A stretch of 64,000 bases of DNA. Source: Cyclina sinensis. Its lineage: Eukaryota > Mollusca > Bivalvia > Venerida > Veneridae. Below are positions 37,267-50,384 of this stretch, piece after piece. Location of the stretch: assembly GCA_012932295.1 (NCBI GenBank), contig JAAONU010000016.1, positions 19,931,530 to 19,995,529 of the forward strand. Reading direction: 5' to 3'. The notes beneath the pieces were generated by a model. It searched no databases, was not told the origin of the DNA, and saw only the letters and a list, made by a program, of their open reading frames with translations. Numbering within the stretch: position 1 is the stretch's first letter; each line of letters opens with the position of its first letter. The position numbers and the translations under genes were made by a program.

Positions 37267-37850
37267 GCTCCACTTTTCGAAGAAAAAAAAAGTGGAGTAT
37301 TTATCATTAATCTCTCGTTGTCGACGGCGTTTGTAATCTTTTTGTTAAGGTTCATTTCGCAGAAACTATCAAAACTATTCACTTCAAACTTGGAATACTT
37401 GTTCAACGTCAAAATGTGACACCATTTCCAAAAAAGAGATAACCCTCAAAGTTATTTTTGCAAAGTTATACCCCTTTTTTGACTTAGAGGTTTTTGATTA
37501 GATTTTTTGTTTAGATCCATTTCTCAAAAACTATAAAAGAAATTCACTTTGAACTTGGAATACTTGATCAGCATCAAAATTGAAATGTATTAAAAAGGAC
37601 AAGTAACCCTATAATACATTTTTCACCGTTATGCCTCTTCTTCGACTTACAATTTCTTGTTTAACCTTTTTAAGGTCCATTTCTCAAAAACTGGCACAGA
37701 TATTCTCTTAAAACGTGGAATACTTGTTCAATACCAAACTTTGAATGCATTTCCAAAGGGCACGTAACCCATGGGCCTCTTGTTGGACTTAGCTTATAAT
37801 TTACATTCCAGGTCTGAGAGAAGTGTAGCGCACTGTCTGCGGATAGGTCT
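37267..37850. mobile_element. Hairpin-started non-autonomous element, GCTCCACTTTTC family
   Basis: It begins with a hairpin: GCTCCACTTTTC (37267-37278) pairs with GAAAAA..AGTGGAGT. Three ~170-bp degenerate units follow, each with 'CATTTCTCAAAAACT', 'CTTGGAATACTTG' and 'AAGGGACAAGTAACCC'-type words. It ends with GAGAAGTGTAGC (37818-37829), 10 of 12 bases complementary to the start, and a small hairpin CTGTC-TGCG-GATAG. It lies in the part of copy A that is missing from copy B. No protein is encoded. Confidence 0.65.
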
Positions 37851-40102
37851 TGATTTTTTTGTTTAAAATCGTCCTCAAACTGAAAAAAAATGAATGAAAA
37901 TCTAAAAAGATAAAGGTAAAAGTTATGAATTTTTTTCTGATACATGGTTTGAGAGAGGACTTTTCAAACTTTTTAAAAAAATTCGGAAACATTGTAGAAT
38001 TTTGTCTTTACGCATTCGTGGCAACTGAATCCCCTGATATTTGGCAAGTGTTTACACCTGTCAATATCTATGTGTTTATCTTAGTAGTGCGGATCTGTCA
38101 AGAATTCAGACTGTAGACAGGTAATTAACGATTTTATGAAATACTGCTTGTAAGTCAGCGCCCAATAATCTCAGATGAATAAAAATTGCAAGGAAACAAA
38201 GATAAAAATCGACTGATATTATTTTTTGAAATCTGTAATATTACTCTATCTTTGTGTCAGTTACTACCCTCGGCCATTTAGAAACGTAATATGTTGTATA
38301 AAACATTTGTTGCAATACTAAACGTGTTTGTGATAAAGATGCAAGAGGTAGCCAATACAGACAGTTTTACATAATAAGCAGAAAAGTAGTATTCGGTTAT
38401 CTGTTGAAGCAGTAATATGTACCTTAAAATGCTGTAGAAAATGTCATCGAACTTTCACATGAACAAATGTGATTTATATCACAGTGCTTTGTATTAAAGC
38501 TATTCGAATCACGGTTCTTGTTTTTAAAATGCCAAAAACAGATTAATAAAACGTTATTAATAATATAGGTAAGGAACAGAGTGTCTTCCTTCATGGTATT
38601 TTTCAACAGAACAGGTGTCTGTACTTTACAGTAATATAGTTTTAGATGAACATTTCGATAAAAATATAGCTGCGGTGCTTTATTTGCTCTCAATCAGTAT
38701 AACAAATGAGTTCTTACATGGTTTAATTGGTGTAAAAGTGCAGGTGGAAATTAATTAATATATAGTTTCTTTACCAGATACCTGATGAAGAGTTACAGAC
38801 TGTGGGTTAGTTAATGAAAAATCACAAAATTACTGAATGGAAATAGAACTCAACTGCTTGTTCATTACAACATCAAAGCATTCCTAAAATTTAGTTATAA
38901 AGGTTAATGGAGTTTATTGTTGTTCAGCTTGTTAAAAAAAATCTGAAACATATGAAACGTAATGAGGAAATTTTGGTTGTTTTCTCATTCTTTTATCTGA
39001 GAGATAAGGACTGATAAAACCCCCTATGTAATAAACGATAAGGCCTTTTAACGATTGTACTTTAGTGCGTTGAAAATAAAGGTTTCTTAAAAAATGTCTA
39101 TTAGGCTGATACGTTTCACGTAGTTTTTTGTTTTCTATTTTTCTCTTTTGATTTGTTTTAAATGTACAAATGAATTTATACAGTTGTCTGCCGGTCTTAT
39201 AACTCTTCTATGTGCTTTTCTATAATGTTACATGCATGAGCTGTGATAGATTTGTATTAAATTACTTATATTATATAGAAAACCCACAAACCGCCCAACG
39301 ATATTAGAAGCAATATTTTTTGTTATGATCATTATAAAGAAGTCGAATGATTTTTATGACTTTTCATTTTTCTGGAACCGTATAAATGCTTTCTTAAAAT
39401 TGATGAAGTAATGTAATATACAGTCATTTTTCATGATATGTACGAAAAAAGGAAGTAAATCAGAAGGAATTTTTAAGACAATGACCACCCAACTGCTGTT
39501 AAGTTTTAGGTGCCACTTCAAAAGTTATTTGAATTAAATTAAATTTACTGAAATTGACACCATTATTCATCACGACCTACTAAACGCCGTTGGTTGGTAA
39601 TGTAAATAAATTTAATTGTAAATATATACAGCATAGTACCTGTCTTTTTTCATTTATGACCGTTTGACTGGTTTCCCTTTCGAGACTATATTTAAGAGCG
39701 TTCGTTTCAATAAGATGCACCTGAATATCAGAAAACCGTAACGTAATGAATAATCAAAAAGTACTTCCTCCGTATACGAATTCATAGATACACTAAATCT
39801 CATCAAACAAATAACTTTGCTCGAAAGGTCAGTTTATACATGCATAAACTTCTTTATCTCTTTTTCGATATTTCTAAAACAGTCCAAACTAATACAAATA
39901 AAGAAAGATAATTAAGCTTTTTGTATGATTGTATTCCGTTTGTTATATCATATGTCCGTGTAATATTAGCATTAATTTTATGTTAAGACAACAAAACAGT
40001 TGAAAACATTTTTTGTGTGAAAAAGGAAACATTTGCCGTACCTCAACAACTCTCAGATTATTTATCTTACATTGCTGGTCTTGCATCAGCTGAACACATG
40101 AT

Positions 40103-40128
40103 TGCCAAGAAACATGCACTTCTTGGCA
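40103..40128. other. Perfect 9-bp stem hairpin in copy A
   Basis: TGCCAAGAA and TTCTTGGCA flank the loop ACATGCAC. The same place in copy B (54330-54355) keeps the hairpin with one change, inside a block that matches more closely between the copies than its surroundings. Confidence 0.5.
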
Positions 40129-40554
40129 GAATACTCATGTTTCAGTTATAACAAGATTAGTGACGGGCGAGGCTCGCCTAAAATGTTCTGCAATCTTAAA
40201 GTTATCTGACGCTTTTTTACACAGAATGTTTTTTTGTATACATTTTGTAGAGCTTTATGTAACCTTTATTATAATTCTTCAAAAATGGATGCAAATTATC
40301 GTCATAATTTGAGAATATTCAGCATTTTGGCCTTCTTGTAATATTTGATAATTCTTGACACTCTATATTTGTTTTCAACGAAACAAAATTATAGCAGTTT
40401 GGCTACTCATTTGTATTTTTTTCACTTTTATTAAAAAAGTAACTAATTAAGACAATTTCTGAAGTTCGATGAAAATAAAAAATGTCTGATTTTCTGAAAG
40501 TGTTTAAAGTAGCGTTATTCTTTCTACACAAGTGTGTGGCGAATACCAAATGTA

Positions 40555-40830
40555 TCACATAAAATAGAGCAGTGTCCTTTCCGGGCTATTTATAGAGGCA
40601 GATATGCATATTGTCTGGATGTTCTAGTCCAGTCATTTTCACATAGATTTAGACGTTTGATTGTAAAATAAAGCAGTTTCGTTTCAGTGCTACTTTTCAG
40701 ATGCAGTAGATTAGATTTAACATAATATCACTAGCAAGAGGAAACGTACATATTGTCTGGATGTTTCGATCGGACAAATGTATCATTTTAGATACCTTAA
40801 TGGTATACTTGAAATATTAACAAGGCATTT
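40555..40830. repeat. Degenerate ~150-bp repeats in copy A
   Basis: Two units share 'ATAGAGCAGTGTCCTTTCC', 'GATGCAG' and 'CATATTGTCTGGATGTT' words. They are paralogous to a longer array in copy B at 55.1-55.6 kb. Confidence 0.6.
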
Positions 40831-42136
40831 TCAGGATATATCCGTCAGTGCTCCCGTTATTTTTGTTAAGGCTTAAATTTTCTTTGTTTTGAATTGAAAA
40901 GTGGCAGCTTGTCTAAATAGCTGATCCACTTTATCATCGGCACTAAACAAAAGAGGACAGAACGTCCAAAAATCTGAATTATATCGGTAGATATCTTCAT
41001 TGACATAAATCTAGTCAATACAATACAATACAAATTCCTGTTAAGAAATACGGATTCGGATATTAAGGAAATTGTTGAAGGTAGTAAGAATCTAATGATA
41101 GAATGGCATTAAACTGTCACAAGCATTTATTTTATCGTTACAAAATTGACTTATTTCTAACGCCTTATAGATGTACTGACAAATAATTAAATGAAGCTGG
41201 TTTTCGTTGCTAAGCGACTATAGGATTTGCACCAGTTTTAGTTTCAGACAATCGACGTCAATCTATCATTTTTAGTGGCGGAGAAAAATATTCGGTACCA
41301 TTTGTTCAGATGTGTCTTATAGCAGTCACATAATAGTTTCTCATTCTATTAATAATTTTTCTTTTTATTGCTGTAGGCTTTTTTGTGTTAATTTTGACTG
41401 AATGTGCAGTTGGCAATCACTTGAATAAAGATTTGTTCTAAATTTCTGTACACCTCACTTGGAAAAAAAATCTGCATATTGCAATGACAAAAAAATAACA
41501 GGAAAAAAAAGAAGATTGGCTTCGTTAATCGTTAAGCGATATGACGATTATGCAAATAGGTCTTTTCATTATTTGTGTATTCCTCTATCTGTCTGTCCCT
41601 CCGTTATTTCGATTTTGTATAAACTATGTAAGTACAGAAGCTAGGTAGGTAAGGTTAGAGAAACTTTGGAAATGTTTTTGTGTAGATATGTACAACTTCA
41701 TTTTTGCAAGACTTTCACAGGTAGTGCATTTTTATATTGTCTGTCATGTTTTGAGATTTTCTAACTTAATATTAAGTTTGTCGTGTCATGTATTTGCGAG
41801 AATAATATGTAGAATATTCTACGCCTTAAAGTTACAACATAATTCCTAGATGTAATATGCCCTTGCCCAGAATAAGAAGGCGGTGATTAAGAATCTCTGC
41901 AATACACAAATACAGCCTTATAATGGAATTTTGGTTGTAACGTTTTTGTTTGATTGCAATAGCTCTTCATAACTGGTCTTGCGGCCTGAAAAACATATTT
42001 TCTGAAAGACATTTGAGTTTCCACAGCTTCCTGAAATTTTAGTGTTCTCACACTACCGCCTGTATCATATGAGAGTTTTAACTATAACCTTCTGTTATAT
42101 AAACGTCCGTACTCCAAAATACTGAGTTTTAAAAAC

Positions 42137-42700
42137 CAACAACATTCACGCGACAGTGGAAAAAGAAAAATACACAACACACATTTTCGTACAAACGTCA
42201 CGCAACATACACAAAACGACAACAGATGGTCAAGAGTTTTTACACGTAGCACTGGAACAAGTAGACAAAATACCGAAACAGGTATGACAGAGAATCTACG
42301 ATTACACAATCGATATGAGAATTTAGTACAGTCAACACCATTAAACGGAAGAGGAACACTAGCTGGGAAAAAGAAGGCGACATCGCCTTTAGACCATGAA
42401 CAAACGTACAAAAAACAACATTATGACATACAAGGCAGCGAAATTTGTGACGACTCTGAGCGAATTGAAACTGTAGACTTAACAAACGACATAAACAGAG
42501 GAGATTCATTTGTAAACATGAAACACAATAGTTTGCAAACACCCCCTCCTGCAGATAGCATTATGGCACCGTCTGCACCAGTGACAGTAAATTTGCCGTT
42601 CTCTCCTACTATCTCGCTTGCTACGCCTATGCAAACAATGACAAATAGTGAAATGGAGCAGAGATCACAACTCGAGGACAGCGTTAAGTCCAAGGACTAG
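42137..42700 (+). CDS. LINE ORF1-like protein, basic and low in structure
   Basis: The frame is open from near the 5' end of the insert to a TAG at 42698-42700. The first ATG is at 42284 (138 residues from there). The stretch before it is open but has no ATG. The N-terminal part is rich in Lys, Arg, Asn and His, and the rest is Ser/Thr/Pro-rich and probably disordered. No RNA-recognition, esterase or zinc-knuckle motif is seen. It lies in the same frame as ORF2 and is separated from it only by that TAG. A role in binding the LINE RNA is inferred from position. Confidence 0.55.
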   Translation, partial: QQHSRDSGKRKIHNTHFRTNVTQHTQNDNRWSRVFTRSTGTSRQNTETGMTENLRLHNRYENLVQSTPLNGRGTLAGKKKATSPLDHEQTYKKQHYDIQGSEICDDSERIETVDLTNDINRGDSFVNMKHNSLQTPPPADSIMAPSAPVTVNLPFSPTISLATPMQTMTNSEMEQRSQLEDSVKSKD

Positions 42701-45700
42701 CAGCCTTCGGAAAACGGCTATTGTTATCTTAACAAAACATTGAATAATGACTGCGATAATCACGCTAAAGTTCGTGATGAAAATGTACGGAATACTAGTA
42801 GTTTGAAAATATTATCATTGAATGTTGGAGGAATAACCTCAAAGCTGCTTTGTCCAGAATTTATTTCATATATTTCTAATTTTGATATCATTGGCTTACA
42901 AGAATCAAAAACCGATGATACTGATATTGTTAGTATTCCAGGATATTCAGTGTACATGTTTAATAGGGAAAAAATCTCCCGTTACCGATCAGGTGGAATG
43001 CTTTTGTTAATTAAAAAATACCTTACACCGTATGTGAAAATTGACAACAATAGTAAAAGTAACCTAATTAAATTTTTTACAATTTCACATGAAATCTACG
43101 GAAGTACAAACGATAATGACAAGGGAGATTTAAAATGCGGTGTTGTATATATTCCACCAATAGGCTCAAAATACTCCCACGCAGATCCGTTCTTTGAGAT
43201 ACAGCAGGAAGTTTTTAGATATTGTACTGGTAGTAAACATGTACTCCTGTTTGGAGATTACAATTCACGGTGTGGAAATTTAGTAGATAATATACGATTA
43301 GATGAATGTATTTCAGAAGCATTTGATTTACAAGACATATATAATGAAGAATCAAACATGTATGTAAATTTTGAGTTGTATGAAGTACCTTTGTATAGAA
43401 ATAATGTTGACCAATCTGTCAATCACTATGGTACTAACCTGTTGGAATTATGTAAAACTAACAACATGTTTATATTAAATGGTAGGATTGGTAATGACTA
43501 TTGTAATCCGAAATTAACTTGTAAAAACGCTAGTACAGTTGATTACTTTTTATCAACGTCTTATCTCTTTAAAAATATTATTGATTTTAAGGTAGATGAC
43601 TTTTGTACGTTATATTCAGATGTTCACTGTCCTGTATATGTTACTCTGAAAACCAACTTGTTTGAGCAGTCTAGTGTAGTAAGAAACATTTCAGAACAAA
43701 GTCAAACTATACTTTGGAACCATAAGAAAGGTAACCAATTTTTAGAAAATCTAGATGTTGTTAAAATTTCTGATATAGAGTCTAAAATTGATCGAATGGT
43801 AGACGAGCAGGATATATCACAAAGTAGTGTAGACAATATTGTATCTGATATATCATGTTTATTCAATGATTGTTCAAAAATATCGTTTGGTATAAAACGC
43901 ACAACGACGCAGCGAGAAAACAAAAACTCTATAAGAACACACTGGTTTGATAGAAACTGTGAAAGAATAAGAAATGTATATCACAGATCTAGAAAGATGT
44001 ATAATAAATATAAAACACAGCATTACAAAGAAATACTTAAAAATGTTAGCAAACAGTACAAATTTACATTGCGTAAAGCATATTCTAATTATAACACATC
44101 TAAAATTGAAACACTTAGAAAACTAAAAAGTAGTAACCCACGAAAATACTGGAATATAATAAACGCTAACAAATCACAGACAAGCACTTGTGCTTCACTC
44201 CAAGACTTTTATGATTTTTTTAAAAACGTTAATGATACTAGTACAGATTCAGAAGATAATGACTTTGATCTTATGCATAATTTTACCGATAGTGAAATTC
44301 TAAATGAAGAAATCAACGGACCTATTACTGAGTTAGAAATATCCAGTGCTGCCAAAAGTCTGAAAAATAATAAGTCACCAGGTATTGATCTAATAGTAAA
44401 TGAGCAAATAAAGCAGTCCCTTTCTCTAATGATGCCACTTTATATCAAATTATTTAACATTGTTTTTGATAGTGGTATTATACCTGTAAGTTGGACAATA
44501 GGATCCATTAAACCAATTTACAAGAATAAAGGAAACCCAAAGTCACCTGAAAACTATCGACCGATATCTTTACTTAGTTGCTCTGGTAAACTTTTCACTT
44601 CTGTAATAAATAACAGGTTAAATAAATACGCTGAAAATAAAAATTTGATTAAAGAAACACAGGCTGGCTTTAGAAAACCATTGATAATCTATTCATATTA
44701 AAAAATTTAATAGATATTGTACAATCTGAAAAGAAAAAATTATACTGCTGCTTTATTGACTTCAAACAAGCCTTTGACTCGGTATGGCGAACAGGTTTAT
44801 GGGTTAAACTAAAGAAGGAAAATATTAATGGCAAATGCTTTAATGTAATTTACAATATGTATGAAAATATTAAGTCAAAAATACAAACAACTGAAGGATC
44901 ATCCCCTTATTTTAAATGTCTTGCAGGGGTTCGACAAGGGGAAAACTTATCACCTTTCCTTTTTTCCATATTTCTTAATGATCTTGAAGTATTCCTAAAC
45001 GAAAAAAATGTTAAAGGGGTCTCTAAGGAATATTTATGTGATGGAGCACGTACTTTATTTAAACTTTTTATACTCCTTTATGCAGACGACACCATTATTT
45101 TTAGTGACAATGAAAAAGACCTACAGCATGCTCTAAATACATTTGAGGAATATTGTCATCAATGGAAACTAGCAATTAATACAAGTAAAACCAAAATTGT
45201 CATATTTAGCAAAGGAAGAACACAAAATTACCCTAAGTTTAAAATCGGCGATGTTGAATTGGATGTTGTAACAGAATATAAATACCTCGGACTTTATTTT
45301 GCTAAATCAGGAAGCTTTTATAAAACTAAACAAAAACTTGCAGAACAAGGAAACAAAGCGATGTATGCTTTATTAAGAAAAATCAAAGCATTATCTTTGC
45401 CATATGATATACAAATTGACCTCTTTGAAAAGACAGTAAAACCCGTACTACTTTATGGAAGTGAAATCTGGGGATTTGGTAACCTTGATATATTGGAAAG
45501 AGTTCAATTAAAATTTTATAAATACATATTTAACTTAAAAAAATCAACACCATCTTACATGATTTATGGAGAACTAGGAATAACGCCGTTAGAAGTTGAT
45601 ATAAAAAATAGAATTATAGCTTACTGGGTACGTTTAGTCGAAAACATTAACAGTGATAAAACCACTAAATTAGCGTCAAAAATATATTCACTCGTTTATA

Positions 45701-46275
45701 AACTATTTTCTGATAATGTGTTTAAATCACAATGGCTAGAAAACGTGAAAAAATATCTGTGCAACTTGGGCTTTTCAGGAATCTGGTATAACCAATGCGT
45801 TATTAACAGTAAGTGGCTAATAATGTCGTCTCGCCAAAAGTTAAAAGACTTATTCATACAGAACTGGATGTCAGAGATAAATAACACTTCTGCAACAAAT
45901 GTTTATAAATTTTTAAAAACAGAATTCGAACAAAGCACATACATTAAATCTCTTCCTTTATATCTATGCCAACAACTGATGGCATTTGTGACTCGAAATC
46001 ATAATTTACCGATTGAAACAGGCCGCTGGAGAAATATACCTTCCACTGAGCGAAAATGTACAATATGTAACGATTTAGGTGATGAATATCATTATTTCAT
46101 GGTTTGTCCACTATTCAATGATGACAGAAAACGATACATAGAAAGAAACGTTTATAGAAGGCCTAATATGATAAAATTTATAAACTTACTTACGTCCAAA
46201 AATTGCAAAAAACTTCGAACTGTTGCCTTATTCTGCAATACCATAATTAAGTACTTTAGAAATAAGGTTGTCTAG
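42701..46275 (+). pseudogene. LINE ORF2: endonuclease and reverse transcriptase, broken by one frameshift
   Basis: The N-terminal part is an AP-type endonuclease: LNVGG (first catalytic Asn), IIGLQES (Glu), LLFGDYNSR (Asp-x-Asn), and SDVHCPV in place of the usual SDH. Reverse transcriptase blocks follow: KSPGID, ENYRPISLLS, QAGFR, CCFIDFKQAFDSVW, GVRQGENLSPFLFSI and the catalytic YADD (45079-45090). KYLGLYF and LLYGSEIWG come next. The C-terminus carries a zinc-knuckle-like C-x2-C-x7-H-x4-C (CTICNDLGDEYHYFMVC). At about 44674-44683, just after QAGFR, a small deletion changes frame and the first half then stops at 44699-44701; the rest is open to TAG at 46273-46275. No ATG lies between the preceding TAG and the endonuclease core; the first in-frame ATG (42956) would remove catalytic residues. 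Confidence 0.88.
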
Positions 46276-47060
46276 CTAATAAAATTTGTGTTGTTTTTAT
46301 ATGTGCTATTTATAATATTGGTTTAGGTATTGTAAATCAATTGATCTACGAATACTAGAAATATGTATATGTATTTTGTATGTATGTGCATGTTTTTTTG
46401 GGGTTTTTTTTGTTTGTTTTTTTTTTTTTTTTTTTTTGTTTGTTTGTTTTTTTTGTTTTTTTTTTGCAGGCACTTTTTTTGCCGCAATCATTTGTACAGT
46501 GGAGTTATTTTATAAAGCTAACGAGTATTAAATATCAGCGTTATCTATATTTTTGCTCACACTGTAATAAATAAATGTATTTTTTTCTATATATGGGTGT
46601 GTGTATGTGTATGTATGTTGTGCAATTTTTTTTTTCTCAATCTACTCTCTTTCAAAGATTTCTTTTAAAGTTTAAGTGTATTCAAAACAATCATTATATA
46701 ATTTAACGCTGTGGATCAATAAAAATGTATTAGTACGTGTTATTTGACGCCTTATGCAAGTCTAATTCCACTTTCGATTTCGGCACTAGACCTGCTACTT
46801 AAGGCGCTCTATATGAATGATAAATGGAAATATACGTTGAATTTATATAATGAATTTATGTTAATTTCCCAATAATAGAAAACATGTCTTAAACATCATC
46901 TGTTATGTAATGTATCTATAACAAATGTAATTCCAAAAATATCTTTGCCGTTTTCCACTATGTCACTGTATATATGTGTACATTGTATTTGTAAATATAT
47001 TATTTAATATGCCTGTTGATGCTTCCTACATAAGTGGGACTTAACATTTGGCATTATAAT
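46276..47060 (+). other. 3' untranslated region of the LINE
   Basis: It contains a T/G-rich run (46391-46466), TGTGTATG repeats (46596-46618) and AATAAA-type words (for example near 46568 and 46718). The reading frames across the T run are artefacts of composition. Confidence 0.6.
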
Positions 47061-50000
47061 AAACTGGTAAAATTGGCATTTAGTTGCATGCTAAATGACA
47101 CTGCTTAATGAGAGTTTTCTAAGGATTTGCTTTAAGTAAACTAATTTGGGTAATTTTGTCATTAAACTGAAAAGGAAAACGTTAAACATGAGTGAGAAGT
47201 CGACCATGTCTCATATCAATGGCTGATCAATTTTAGGATAAATTGTTCACTATTATTATTTCCAAGAAAATTAAAATTTTACATTAAATATCCTTCGGTT
47301 GATTATATGTTTAACTAAGTTTTTGCCTGATCATATTTTTAATAACCATTAATTCACAGATATTATTGTTTTACTTAAGCAAAGTCTTTTAGAAGAAGAC
47401 TTTTGTGGGCATTCGAAGTTTCTTATTGCATAAAACTGAAAATATTTATTATACATAAAATTTACAAATTTTCAAGATAATCTAATTCTGGTCAATCACA
47501 AGTCAAGACTGGAGGATTGGAAATTAGATTACAAAAATATTCACTTCCGCTTGTAGTCTTTGTTTCTGAAGTAGTTTTAATACATTAAAATTATTTTTAA
47601 AATTTGATAACAGGGAGCAGAATAGTGCATATGCTATCCTCTACTGTCTTCAGTTTAAGATTCTTCGTAGATGAAATTTATTTGTGAGATACTATCATTT
47701 AAATTCAAGAACAATAAATTAACCAAACTTTTAAAACATTTTTTTTTGAAACACAAGAGCCTCCAAATATAAAACCACGAAGTAAACATCAGCCACGGTT
47801 ACTCTTTTTGCTTCTTTATTGAAATTAGCGGAAATAAAAATGGAAACTTTTCGACAAAACAAATATTCATGTTATTGAGTACATCGGTTATTAAAGAAGC
47901 GGTTTTCGAAAGTCGGTGTCCACAGGTGTAAAAATTAATCATTAGAAGAAGTCGACTGAAGTGACATTTTTTAAAATCACTCGCTGTAAACAAAAATATT
48001 TTCTCAGTCTGAACTGCTCTAATGCGGTTTATGATGTTGTGTTATTACTAAAGCGTTTCGGATACTCGAATATCAGTTACAAATAATATGATAAGAAGTT
48101 ATTCTGTATACAATATTTTGTGCTTTTATCATTATATGAATATTTGAGATGAGGTCATCGTTTCATTTGCTAGAATTAAGTTGAAATGGCAGTCAGCACA
48201 TAATAGCCAAATTATAACGTTTTGTTGCCATTTGCCTTCTGAAGACATGAAATAAGAAACAGTTTTACAGATATGAAACTTTTGTGATATAAGATAGTTT
48301 TCAATAATGTACTCAGAATGCGTTCTCCCGGTACAAAATTTTCACAACAATTAATGTAAGATATGTGTATTTTGTAAGTTGCTTTATAGACGTGTGTGCC
48401 TCTGTTAAACATTCTTGGTGTATCTGGGCTAATACACCTAGTTCATAAAACACACAACAAAATATTTGCCGATGAAATCGAATTTTTGTGTGAACTTCGA
48501 TGATATCCGTCATTGATTCCATTGGAATGCCATTTAATAAAGTTTGAAATGTAGGGGCATTTTGCCATGTTGTTCATTATCAGTAGTTGACAATTAATGG
48601 AAATTAATATCTTTTATTCTCCAGTATGTTCACATTTATTAAAATTTGGTCGACATTACCCAATTAGATATGTTTACTGAGTGATGCTGTCATATAAATA
48701 GTAAATTCTTAAAGTTAGTTGATTTTGTGTACATTTGAAATTAGAATTCCGAACAAGGGCAATTTAAGAGGCATATTTCGTATAAAACAGCTGGGAACAG
48801 CAATGAAATGAATAAACATTCCAAATAGATCAATCAAATATAAATAAGTAAAGAATGAAACACTGAGATTTTTAAAAGACCGCTATAATTTGAACGACCC
48901 AAAACCGTGATTGTCTTTGATCTTATACAACTGACTCTCTAATCAATTTCGTTTTGCTTTCACAAATATCAAATGTAGACAAAAATCTAACTTCTTTGAG
49001 TGAATATTCCAAATAAGTAAGCTAAGTCTTTATTGATTTTCTCTTTAACTTTTCTCTTTGTCATACCGCTAAGGTTGTAAGCAGTCAAAGGTTCTTGCGC
49101 AGTTGATAGCATTTAACATACAAAATCTATAAAAATATACATATTTTACATTAAATCATTATCACCTGGAAAATTGATTCGAAACGTAAGACCTTTTACA
49201 CAATTAACGAGCTATTTTTGTGTATCTGATATACAATGTAATCATCGTCTTTCTAATTAATATTTCTTACAATCTGACAGAACCTGTTCATCTATATTTG
49301 TTCATTTATATTTGTGTTTAGGGCAAGAATCTCATTTGGAAACTCAGAGTTGGTATAAGACATGATATACAACAAAATGCTTCTCATGGAATTGTTGACG
49401 AGAGAATTGATCTGTATATCTATCTGAAACAGCTTCCTTCGCTTGTCACAAAACTGTAACAGCTAACAAGTTATCTTATGGAGTGAATGACGAATAACAC
49501 TTATTCCAACGAAATATATTTCCATTTCCAAATAATTCTTGTGAATAATAAGTGACATAAAAATGCCTTGTGATAAAATTGACATGCGTTTTGTAGAAAG
49601 ATGACAAGCCTCGATTTTTTTCTGCTTGGAGTAATTCCTTTTGAAGAGATTTTTTGTGTACCATGTACAACCTAGTTTTCGTTTGTCTATCATAGCATCT
49701 GAAAATTGAACCTAAAGTTACAACAATTTTCTTAATTATGAGACTAGGTTACCTTTTATTGGTCGGTCTGGGAAATGCCATTACCTATTGTAGTATATAT
49801 GATTGTTAGTGTGATTTTTCTGCTTACTAGGGTCAGCGTCTAGAAATCAATCTTTGGAGTGTGGAAACTATTTATATACACCATCTTTTTGTCCAAGAAG
49901 TCCCTGTTGTCTTTTCCTTAAATATATTTGTATACGTTTAAATTGACAATCTAGCGAAGTTTTCAGCAACCTAAAGCTGAAGACATTGAGTCGGTATCTG

Positions 50001-50384
50001 AAAATCTGTAAGTACAGATAAATAATGGAAATCCAGAGCCATTATTGCTAAGCATCTAAAAATATAGGACATTAGCCACTTTTTAGTATTTACACTAGGT
50101 ATTGATTTCATATTATTAGCTCTTTAAGTTAGTTTATTTTATGGACACGAATCCTCTGTGGATATTAAGTATTACATCCTGTGCAATAAGGAGAATGACT
50201 GAGATTTTTTAAAACTTCATTTTTTTTCGTTCTAGCTATTTCTGTCAATTTTAGAATAAGATCCTAACAAAATGTTTTGAATATTTTATAAGATGTTAAT
50301 TTACAAATATCGGAATCAAAGAACGAATTGTCTTAAACTAGTTCATTTCAAGTAATTAGTGTCAGTGAGAAGAATATTACATTG

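Larger units (their letters stand above)
42120..47060 (+). mobile_element. Nearly complete non-LTR retrotransposon (LINE, jockey/CR1/L2-like)
   Basis: Copy B gives the unoccupied site: its sequence runs without a break where copy A holds this insert, between TACTGAGTTTTAAA (42119) and the matching sequence resuming near 47065. The insert holds a short basic ORF1-like frame, then an endonuclease-reverse transcriptase ORF, then a T-rich and simple-repeat 3' region with AATAAA-type words. Clade assignment is by general appearance only. A target-site duplication could not be fixed. The exact 3' end is uncertain by some tens of bases. Confidence 0.85.

Noticed and set aside
46306..46574. Lys-rich and Phe-rich short frames on the two strands
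   Set aside because: Both come from the T-run in the LINE 3' region.
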